A stretch of 64,000 bases of DNA from Elusimicrobia bacterium GWA2_69_24 (GTDB lineage Bacteria > Elusimicrobiota > Elusimicrobia > UBA1565): assembly GCA_001799695.1 (NCBI GenBank), contig MGTY01000063.1, forward strand, positions 33,047 to 97,046, in the 5' to 3' direction. The notes below the pieces were generated by a model. It searched no databases, was not told the DNA's origin, and worked only from the letters and a program-made list of their open reading frames with translations. Within the stretch, counting starts at the first letter, position 1, and every line of letters begins with the position of its first letter. Of this stretch, positions 45,407 through 52,966 are shown piece by piece. The position numbers and the translations under genes are program-made.

Positions 45407-45736
45407 ATGCTGCCCCGCGAGCGAGAGGTCCGGCACTGCGTAGACGACGGCAGGGATGCGTTCGGGGATTGGCTGGATGCCCTCAAGGATGTTTCGGGTA
45501 GGGCCGCGATCCTCAAACGCATCGACCGGATCGAGGAAGGCGATTTCGGGGACCATCGCCATGTCGGCATCGGGGTCTGGGAACTGCGCATCCATTTTGG
45601 TCCGGGCTATCGGGTCTACTATGGGGAGGAAGGGCCGAAGGTCATCCTGCTTCTTTGCGGCGGCAACAAGGCGAAGCAGCGGCGCGATGTCGCCAAGGCC
45701 CAGCGATTGTGGGTGAACCACAGGAGACTGCATTGA
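45407..45736 (+). CDS. RelE/HigB-like toxin (addiction module killer protein)
   Basis: FGDWLDALKDVSGRAAILKRIDRIEEGDFGDHRHVGIGVWELRIHFGPGYRVYYGEEGPKVILLLCGGNKAKQRRDVAKAQRLW. Confidence 0.88.
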   Translation: MLPREREVRHCVDDGRDAFGDWLDALKDVSGRAAILKRIDRIEEGDFGDHRHVGIGVWELRIHFGPGYRVYYGEEGPKVILLLCGGNKAKQRRDVAKAQRLWVNHRRLH

Positions 45737-46083
45737 GCGACAGCATCTCTCACCATGACTACATGATGAAGCACCTCGCCGCCCCGGCTGAGGCGGCGGC
45801 GTATCTGAACGCCGTGGCAGAAGACGGGGACCTCAAAGCCTTGCTGAAAGCCCTCCGCAACGTGGTCGAGGCCCAGGGCGGCGTGGGAATGCTCGCGCAG
45901 CGGACGAAACTAAGCCGCACCTCCCTCTACAAGACCCTCTCTACCGGCGGCAACCCCGAGATCGGCACTTTGGATGCCATTTTGGCCGTCTATGGCATAC
46001 GCATCGGCTTCTTCCCAACCGTTCACCCCCCGCATCCGAACTGGCGCCTTTCCAGCCGCCGCGCGCGCTACAAGACGCGCTGA
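45733..46083 (+). CDS. HigA-like HTH antitoxin
   Basis: LKALRNVVEAQGGVGMLAQRTKLSRTSLYKTLSTGGNPEIGTLDAILAVYGIRIGF; TTG start overlapping toxin stop (alternative ATG downstream). Confidence 0.85.
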   Translation: MSDSISHHDYMMKHLAAPAEAAAYLNAVAEDGDLKALLKALRNVVEAQGGVGMLAQRTKLSRTSLYKTLSTGGNPEIGTLDAILAVYGIRIGFFPTVHPPHPNWRLSSRRARYKTR

Positions 46084-46288
46084 TCCAAGGCTGCGCCCCG
46101 GTCGAAGCAACCGTTCGGTACGGCCGAGATGGGCTGCCCCAGCCCGCGGCCTTTTGCAAATGCAATATCTCTCGCCTTTCTGGAAATCCTAGGGATTCGT
46201 GGCGATATTTGGTGGTATGATGATTGCTCATACTGCATTGAACGCGTCTCGAATCGAGCGTCCGGGACAATCGGGTCAGGGGGCATAT

Positions 46289-46852
46289 ATGGCGCGAACC
46301 CAAATCGCATTCACCATCGGAATCGCTCTTCTCACAGCACCTTTGCCAATTAGCGCTGAAGAGGTGGGCAAATCCCTCGATGCGCTCAAAGCAGCATTCG
46401 AGGTGGAACTGGCCTCTGGCCTTGGGCGGACGCAATCGGCCATAACCATGAACGAATACAATTTCATCTCCGCTCTCAACGCTCAGCCTACCGTCTTCCA
46501 ATTGGTCTTCCTGAATAAGTATGGTGAAGTCCGTTGGTATAGGGATCCTGCCCAGATCACAAAGCCCTATGACTATTTTGTGCAGGCGGTCAAACAACCG
46601 ACCGATGCCATCGAGACCGCATTTGCAAAGATCCAGCCGGTCTCCAAACCTGTTGGGCATGGAAAAACTCGGCATATCGCTATTCCGGTGGTTTTCCACG
46701 GCGAGGTGTCAGGCATAGTGTCGTTCCAATCCGAAGATGATGCATTGACGTCCTTGGTCTCGTTCTGCGGCACCTATCGACAGAATAGAGCAGAAATGCG
46801 GAAGGTTCACCCAAAAGCGGAGCAACCGCTGAAGAATGCTGTTGGCGATTAA
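46289..46852 (+). CDS. Secreted Cache/PAS-like sensory-type protein (hypothetical)
   Basis: MARTQIAFTIGIALLTAPLPISAEE signal; QLVFLNKYGEVRWYRDPAQITKPYDYF...HIAIPVVFHGEVSGIVSFQSED Cache-like pattern. Confidence 0.6.
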   Translation: MARTQIAFTIGIALLTAPLPISAEEVGKSLDALKAAFEVELASGLGRTQSAITMNEYNFISALNAQPTVFQLVFLNKYGEVRWYRDPAQITKPYDYFVQAVKQPTDAIETAFAKIQPVSKPVGHGKTRHIAIPVVFHGEVSGIVSFQSEDDALTSLVSFCGTYRQNRAEMRKVHPKAEQPLKNAVGD

Positions 46853-48815
46853 ACTGCCCCCAATGATGCACCCCACAAAGTCACGGCCTCGCAGCGCGCT
46901 TTGTGCAGTGTGCCGTTCTGCCATGGCGATGGCGTTCCTCGTTGTTCCTGCTGCCGCCGACACGGACTGCACCATCGGTGGCTATCATGTCTTCGACTCC
47001 CCGTCGATCTTCTATTTCCGAGGGGATATGGTCGTCGGCGAAACGCTGCGGATCCCGGCCCCAAACCAGTCCCAGATTGAATCAGTACGGTCGCGAGGGA
47101 AGACGATTACCAGACCGACCTTGAGAATCTATGATAGGAAACGGCATTCCTTGGGAGCACCCATTCAGATCAGAACGCCCGGCTTGACTGCCGTCTCGGC
47201 TGGAGCTTCCTTGGGCAATCGTGCATATATTGGCGGCGAAGAAGGTCTTTTCACTTCCCTTGACTTGCAGGAGTGGGAACCGGTCTCTTCGTTTGCAGGC
47301 CGTAAAGTCAGCAAGATGCTGGGAGATGGAAGCAATCTCTGGATTGGCATCGATGGGGAGATCGTTCGGCTCCAAGACGAGCGGATCGTCGCACGTCACC
47401 CATACGACGGAGACGCTGTCGTAAGTCTCACTCGTGTTGGCGAGAAGTTGTTGATCGGCACGATAAAGAAAGTGCCTCCACCGTCCGGATTTTGCGAGCC
47501 CTTTTTGGCCGCGGAGGGACTCCTTGCTCTAGACGTCCCTTCAGGCAAGACGATGCTTTTGCAGGCCCCCAGCAAGCCACGCGAAGCCGCAGCTGTTGAG
47601 GTGCGTCTGTCCTCCGCCATTGGCGCGGCGTCCGTAGTCTTCTCGGATAACCTGACCCTAGACGTCACTTATCTCCTTGAGTCGAACTCAAACCGCCTTA
47701 CAAGGGCCATGAGTAAAATCTCACCAAGTTTCCCTAGAAGATGGCTTCACGAGCATCAGCACCAATCCGAGGCCCTCAAAGATCTGATGCCATTGGTCGA
47801 ACTGCTTTATGTGCAAAGCGACTACTTGTGGTATTGGCACTTCTGGAGAGATGTTCTCACTTGGCTGGGAGAGTGCGCGGAATTCAATCGGTTAAAGCGC
47901 ATCTACATCGGGACCAACCTCCGCAACAAAGAGCAACTAATCAAGCTCCTCGGCCTGAGAGATGACAATTTCGCGCGAGAACTTCTCACTCTGGCAATCG
48001 ATAGGCATGAATATTTCCGCGAGGAACTAGCACGTACCGTTGATCGTCACAAAGCCACCATTTATGACAAGCTTCTGCTCCGGATACTTCGAGAAAGCGC
48101 TTCGATTGAGCCCGAAAGCATCGGAAAGAACATCATCGTCCCATTTCCCTGTCCGGCCGGTCAGGCTGCCGACGCATTGTTGCGAAGAATGGGGGATTCC
48201 GCAATCCCGACAATTCAACAGGTCGCGGAAATGCCTTCGACAAGGCCTATCGTGCGAGAATCCTTGGAGCATCGGCTGCGCAATTGGACTTATTCGACTC
48301 ACAGGCGAACATATAAGACAACGATACAGGTGAAGGCCGAGCACGCTAGCGGTGCGGAAGCCGTTGCAATGCTTGATGATGATGATCCATATGTCCGATT
48401 CCAGGCGATACAGAATCTGAAGGCCACTCCCGACTTAGTACCACTCGCCAAACTGGTCTCGCTTTTGGGAGACACGAACGACGTGGCGACGCATGCAGCC
48501 ATAATGATCGGCCTTTCAAAGGCGTCGGGCGCCACAGAGGCTCTTCTCAAGGCCCTAGACAGTAGCCACAAAAATCCCATCCGTGTATGGGCCATGATTA
48601 GCCTCGGCAAGCGGCAAGATCATCGAGCATATGCCCCCATGGTGGCATCACTATCCGACCGTAACGCAGACATCCGAAGCGCGGCTGCGAAGGGCTTGGG
48701 CGACCTTGGCGATGTCAGTGCGATTCCAAAGCTTAAAACCTTGCTCCAAGATGAGAATTACGTTGTCCGAAACAGCGCCAGCGAATCCATCCGAAAGCTG
48801 GAGGGGCGGCCTTAA
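46836..48815 (+). CDS. Secreted protein with C-terminal HEAT-like repeats
   Basis: N-terminal hydrophobic signal ending VVPAAADTDC; C-terminus VAMLDDDDPYVRFQAIQNLKATPD... SLSDRNADIRSAAAKGLGDLGDVSAIPKLKTLLQDENYVVRNSASESIRKLEG. Confidence 0.75.
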   Translation: MLLAIKLPPMMHPTKSRPRSALCAVCRSAMAMAFLVVPAAADTDCTIGGYHVFDSPSIFYFRGDMVVGETLRIPAPNQSQIESVRSRGKTITRPTLRIYDRKRHSLGAPIQIRTPGLTAVSAGASLGNRAYIGGEEGLFTSLDLQEWEPVSSFAGRKVSKMLGDGSNLWIGIDGEIVRLQDERIVARHPYDGDAVVSLTRVGEKLLIGTIKKVPPPSGFCEPFLAAEGLLALDVPSGKTMLLQAPSKPREAAAVEVRLSSAIGAASVVFSDNLTLDVTYLLESNSNRLTRAMSKISPSFPRRWLHEHQHQSEALKDLMPLVELLYVQSDYLWYWHFWRDVLTWLGECAEFNRLKRIYIGTNLRNKEQLIKLLGLRDDNFARELLTLAIDRHEYFREELARTVDRHKATIYDKLLLRILRESASIEPESIGKNIIVPFPCPAGQAADALLRRMGDSAIPTIQQVAEMPSTRPIVRESLEHRLRNWTYSTHRRTYKTTIQVKAEHASGAEAVAMLDDDDPYVRFQAIQNLKATPDLVPLAKLVSLLGDTNDVATHAAIMIGLSKASGATEALLKALDSSHKNPIRVWAMISLGKRQDHRAYAPMVASLSDRNADIRSAAAKGLGDLGDVSAIPKLKTLLQDENYVVRNSASESIRKLEGRP

Positions 48816-48954
48816 GTCTGATTTGCCGCCTCACAAACTTGACCTCTCTGCCGAGAAATCCCTCGGCAGGGACCGGGCGGCGGATCAGGATGCAAACACG
48901 ACCCGACGCGCCCAGATCCGCCGTCGCTTCCGCCGATTTTGATAGAGTACACGC

Positions 48955-50037
48955 ATGGGCTTCCTCGTTTCTCTCTTCATGTCGGTGTCCGCGTCCGTCT
49001 GCGCGGCGGAGGCGCCGGCGCCCAGGTTCAGCGTGAAGCTCGTGGGACCGCTGTTCGATAAGGCGAAGAACGTCCCTATCCTGGGGCAGGACGGGGCCTA
49101 TTCCATCCCCCTCACCGACGGCACCGCGCTCTGGACCTTCGGCGACACCTTGGTCGGCGAGATCCTGCCGGACGGCAAGGACCGCATCGTGGCCATGCCC
49201 AGCAGCACCTACGGACTGATGGACGCCACGGACCCCTATTCCCTCAAGGGGAACCTGATGTACTTCCGGGATGCTGCCGACTACCCTCTCCATCTGCTCC
49301 GCTACGATGCCGACGAGATGTCCTCGGTCCGCCGCTTCTGGCCCCAGCACGGGGTCCAGGTCGGCAAGCGCATCTACGTCTACTACACGCTCATCCAGGC
49401 CTTCGGCACCGGGATGTGGGATTTCGCCTCCGTGGGTCAGGGGCTGGCGGTCGCCGAGCATCCCGCCGGTCCCTACCAGAGGCTCCGCTACAAGGACAAC
49501 CCCGCGTTCTGGAACGACATCCAGCCCGCGTTCGGGGGAGCCGTGCTGAAGGGGAACGACGGCTGGATCTACCTTTACGGGCGCGGCCCCACGGGACCGG
49601 GGAAATACTCCCTGTTCCTCGCCCGGGTGAAGGGCGACCGGATCGGACAGCGGGACGCCTACGAGTACTACACGAACTCGGCCTCGGCTCCGGGCTGGAC
49701 GAAGCGAGTCCACCAGGCCTTCCCCCTGTTCGAGAACGGGCAGACCGAACTCTCGGTCTCCTACAACCCCTTCCTCGGCAAGTACCTGATGGTCTACTCC
49801 GACCTCCTGGCCCAGGACACGGTCCTGCGCCTGGCGGACCAGCCCTGGGGCCCCTGGGGGGCGGCGATTCCCGCGGCGCACTGCGCGCCCATCGAGAAAG
49901 ACGACCTCTGCTACGCCGCCAAGGAGCACTCCGAGCTCGCGCTGGACCGCGGCCGCCGTGTGTTCATCACCTCGGTGCACACCAAGAACTACGTCCCGGA
50001 GCTCCACGAACTGCGCTTCGAGCCGCCCGCGCCTTGA
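48955..50037 (+). CDS. DUF4185-like secreted five-bladed beta-propeller protein
   Basis: DGAYSIPLTDGTALWTFGDTLVGE, YYTLIQAFGTGMWDFASVGQGLAVAEHPAGPYQRL, LFLARVKGDRI, ELSVSYNPFLGKYLMVYSD. Confidence 0.65.
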   Translation: MGFLVSLFMSVSASVCAAEAPAPRFSVKLVGPLFDKAKNVPILGQDGAYSIPLTDGTALWTFGDTLVGEILPDGKDRIVAMPSSTYGLMDATDPYSLKGNLMYFRDAADYPLHLLRYDADEMSSVRRFWPQHGVQVGKRIYVYYTLIQAFGTGMWDFASVGQGLAVAEHPAGPYQRLRYKDNPAFWNDIQPAFGGAVLKGNDGWIYLYGRGPTGPGKYSLFLARVKGDRIGQRDAYEYYTNSASAPGWTKRVHQAFPLFENGQTELSVSYNPFLGKYLMVYSDLLAQDTVLRLADQPWGPWGAAIPAAHCAPIEKDDLCYAAKEHSELALDRGRRVFITSVHTKNYVPELHELRFEPPAP

Positions 50038-50068
50038 CATCCGTCGAGAACAGAGCTAGATTCAATAT

Positions 50069-50482
50069 ATGCCCGATGAGATCTGCGCCGTACTCTTCTA
50101 CGCCGGACTGCTCGATAAGGACCGTCTGAAATCCGCCCAGGACACCGCGGCCCGGGACGGCCTCCCACAGAACCGGATCCCTCAGGTCATCGTGGATTCC
50201 GGCTGGGCCACCCGGGATGCGGTCCTGCAGGCCCTGGCCAAAGCCTGGTACATCCCGGTGGGAGCGGCGCCCGCCCCCGGCACGCCGCGCTCCGAGTTCC
50301 TGTCCCTCGACCTCTGCCGCAAGCGCTTCGTGCTCCCCTTGTCGTCCGACGGCCGCCGGCTCCGGGTGGCCTGCGCGGAGCCGTTGGACGCGATGGCCAT
50401 CAATGAGATCCGCCAGCTGACCGGCTTGGAAGTCGAGCCGGTCCTGCTCCTGGCCGGGGAGATCGCCGCGGCCTTGGAATGA
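50069..50482 (+). CDS. Stand-alone GspE/MshE N-terminal (MshEN)-like domain protein
   Basis: LFYAGLLDKDRLKSAQ...RIPQVIVDSGWATRDAVLQALAKAWYIP...RKRFVLPLSSDGRRLRVACAEPLDAMAINEIRQLTGLEVEPVL. Confidence 0.7.
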   Translation: MPDEICAVLFYAGLLDKDRLKSAQDTAARDGLPQNRIPQVIVDSGWATRDAVLQALAKAWYIPVGAAPAPGTPRSEFLSLDLCRKRFVLPLSSDGRRLRVACAEPLDAMAINEIRQLTGLEVEPVLLLAGEIAAALE

Positions 50483-50952
50483 CGCGCTCCGCCCTCCTCG
50501 CGCTGGTCCTGCTGGCCCTCGCTCCGGGCGTCCTCCGGGCCGATGAATGCTCCGATTCCTGCCGCCGGACCACCGGCGCGGAGCGGCCGGGCGGACCCGT
50601 ACTATCCCTCTACGTCGACTGCGTCGCCGCCTGCGGCGAAGCGGCCGCATCCACCGCGACCATCCGGGGGAAGTCGGACCAGGACCTCGAGGCCGCTCTC
50701 GACGCACAGGCGCGGCACTCCGAGATCATCCGCAAGACCTGCGAGGTCGCTCAGCAAGTCCAGAACGCCTCCGCGCTCGCCGCCTGCCCCAAGGCCGTCA
50801 AGCGCCTGCAGAAGGCCATCGACGCCGTCCGCGGCGCCCAGGCGGACCGGAGCGGGAAACCCCGCCCAGCCAAGAAACCCGCCCTTCCGGCCAAGAAGCC
50901 GCCGACGGCGCCGCCTCCGGCCGCGAAGAAGCCCGCGAAGACCGCCCCTTGA
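50479..50952 (+). CDS. Small secreted Cys-containing protein with Lys/Pro-rich tail
   Basis: MTRSALLALVLLALAPGVLRADECSDSCRRTTGA... ends PAKKPALPAKKPPTAPPPAAKKPAKTAP. Confidence 0.65.
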   Translation: MTRSALLALVLLALAPGVLRADECSDSCRRTTGAERPGGPVLSLYVDCVAACGEAAASTATIRGKSDQDLEAALDAQARHSEIIRKTCEVAQQVQNASALAACPKAVKRLQKAIDAVRGAQADRSGKPRPAKKPALPAKKPPTAPPPAAKKPAKTAP

Positions 50953-50959
50953 TACGGCG

Positions 50960-51577
50960 ATGATCGAGCTCGTCGGGTACGCCGGTTCCGCGCTGGTGGC
51001 CGTCTCCTTGATGATGAGCAACATCTGGCGCCTGCGCTGGATCAACCTCGTCGGCGCGGTATTCTTCGTGGTCTACGGCCTGGCCGTGCACGCGATCCCC
51101 GTGGCGCTGGTCAACGCGCTCATCGTGGCGGTGGACGCGTATTATCTCGGCCTGCTTTCTGGGAAGAAGGACTATTTCAGCCTCATGCCCGCCTCCGGCG
51201 CGGACGAGAGCCTGCTCAAGGGCTTCGTGGAATACTACCAGGAGGACATTCAGCGCTTCTTCCCGGGCTTCGCCCTGCGCGGCATCGCCGAGCCGCGCTG
51301 CGTGTTCACCCTGCGCAACCTCATGCCCGTGGGCCTGTTCGTCTGCGAGAAGCAGGGTCCCCAGACCCTGCGCATCCTGCTCGACTACGTCATCCCCGAC
51401 TACCGCGACCTGCGCAACGCGCGCTACCTTTATTCCACCCAGGCCGGCCTGTTCAAGGAGCAGGGCTTCCGGGAGTTCCGCGTCCAGCCCCGCGCGCCCG
51501 AGTTCGAAGCCTACGTCCGAAAGCTCGGCTTCGCCCCCGTCCCCGGTGAACCCGGTTCCTACGCCAAGCCCGTCTGA
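50960..51577 (+). CDS. YgjV-like inner-membrane protein with soluble C-terminal domain
   Basis: MIELVGYAGSALVAVSLMMSNIWRLRWINLVGAVFFVVYGLAVHAIPVALVNALIVAVDAYYL (TM), then soluble ~120 aa. Confidence 0.65.
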   Translation: MIELVGYAGSALVAVSLMMSNIWRLRWINLVGAVFFVVYGLAVHAIPVALVNALIVAVDAYYLGLLSGKKDYFSLMPASGADESLLKGFVEYYQEDIQRFFPGFALRGIAEPRCVFTLRNLMPVGLFVCEKQGPQTLRILLDYVIPDYRDLRNARYLYSTQAGLFKEQGFREFRVQPRAPEFEAYVRKLGFAPVPGEPGSYAKPV

Positions 51578-51738
51578 CCCCGGCCGCAGCTTGTGAAGGT
51601 CCTCGGCAGGAGTACCGCGCCCGCATCGGCGTCCGGATCGAGTGCCCGCTGGACGTCGCCTCCTACGGGCTCTTCTCCTGAGCGTACATCCGCGGGCCGG
51701 CAAAAGGGGCGGGGTGCGTCATCCTCCGCCCCTTTCCG

Positions 51739-51966
51739 TCAATCGCGGGAATCCTGGACGGCTTCCTCGACGCGGGCTGCCGTCTCCTGGATCGCCTTGT
51801 TGGCCGCTTCCTCGGCGCCGCGGGCCTTCTCGACGCTCTTCTTCATGCCCGCCGCGGCTTCGACCGCGGCCTCCTGCGTCTTCCTGATCTCCTTGTTCTG
51901 CTGGAGCTGGGTCATGAGGTACCAAGCTCCCACCGCGGCCAAGGCGAGGATGATAAGGGTTTTCAT
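51739..51966 (-). CDS. Small membrane-anchored coiled-coil-like protein
   Basis: MKTLIILALAAVGAWYLMTQLQQNKEIRKTQEAAVEAAAGMKKSVEKARGAEEAANKAIQETAARVEEAVQDSRD. Confidence 0.6.
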   Translation of the reverse strand: MKTLIILALAAVGAWYLMTQLQQNKEIRKTQEAAVEAAAGMKKSVEKARGAEEAANKAIQETAARVEEAVQDSRD

Positions 51967-51975
51967 GGGTACAGT

Positions 51976-52527
51976 CTAACTCTTCGGGGCGGGGTTGCGG
52001 TTGGCGAAGCCGAGGATGGCGCCCAGGGCCACGCTCAGGATGGCGGCGAAGAATACCCGGTAGTTCTCTCCCAGCAGGAAGGTCACCGTATGGGCCGGGA
52101 TCCAGAACCAGCCGATGGACCGGATCGCGGTCGCCATCCCGGCCCAGTGCCAGCGCCAAGAGGCCAGATTGTCCAAGGCCCGGTGGAAGTACATGAGGAA
52201 CGGGGAGAAGAGCAGGTTCATCTGCAGGCTCACGGCCAGGGCGAAGGCGAGGCTGCCCGCGTTCCCGCACGCAGCCGGGAGCAGGCCCTGGCCGGCTTGG
52301 GCCGGGACCAGCAGGGCGAAGCTCGCAAATACCCATTTGACCAGGAGCCCGATGGCCCCCCAGATGGCCAGCTTGGCGGGAAGGCTGCGCGGGGGAAAGG
52401 GCGCCCAATCCCCGCGGGTGCGGATGACGCCGCCCAGCCATTCGCCGACGGTGCCCAGGACCAGGAACTTGAGCAAAGACGCCCAATAGGGGTGCGCGGG
52501 GGTGAACTCGTTGAGGAACCAGCTCAT
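51976..52527 (-). CDS. Multi-TM membrane protein (183 aa)
   Basis: MSWFLNEFTPAHPYWASLLKFLVLGTVGEWLGGVIR...; ATGA overlap with downstream-numbered AlaX-like gene. Confidence 0.75.
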   Translation of the reverse strand: MSWFLNEFTPAHPYWASLLKFLVLGTVGEWLGGVIRTRGDWAPFPPRSLPAKLAIWGAIGLLVKWVFASFALLVPAQAGQGLLPAACGNAGSLAFALAVSLQMNLLFSPFLMYFHRALDNLASWRWHWAGMATAIRSIGWFWIPAHTVTFLLGENYRVFFAAILSVALGAILGFANRNPAPKS

Positions 52528-52964
52528 GCGCCGAGCTTGAAGCGGATCCGGAGCACCCCGCCCGCGAAGCTGGAAGAGACGATGCGGAAGCCCTCGAGTT
52601 CCTTGGTGGAGGCCGCGTGCACGCCGATGCAGGGGCACGCGTCGTAGTCCCCGATGCGAACGATGCGCAGAGTCTCGGGCGCGTCTTCGGGGAGGCGCCC
52701 CAGGTCGTAGCGCCGCGCCGCTTCCTCCCGGGGCAGGGACTCGTCGGACACGGGCAGGTCGAGCCGGATGGCCTCGTTCACCCGGCGCTCGATCTCGACG
52801 ACCTCGACGGAGGTGAGCTCCCGATCGAAACGGTAGTCGCACTTGGACTTCTTCTTCTCGATATGGGAGCTGAAGGAGCGGCCCTTTTGGAACATCCGGA
52901 TCATGGTCTGGTTGAGCAGATGCTCCGCGGTGTGCATCCGCGGCTCGGCGTATTCCTTGCCCAA
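52524..52964 (-). CDS. AlaX-like/threonyl-alanyl tRNA synthetase second-additional-domain protein (trans-editing type)
   Basis: RMHTAEHLLNQTMIRMF, CDYRFDRELT, EIERRVNEAIRLDLPV, GDYDACPCIGVHAASTKELEGFRI. Confidence 0.8.
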   Translation of the reverse strand: MGKEYAEPRMHTAEHLLNQTMIRMFQKGRSFSSHIEKKKSKCDYRFDRELTSVEVVEIERRVNEAIRLDLPVSDESLPREEAARRYDLGRLPEDAPETLRIVRIGDYDACPCIGVHAASTKELEGFRIVSSSFAGGVLRIRFKLGA

Positions 52965-52966
52965 GC

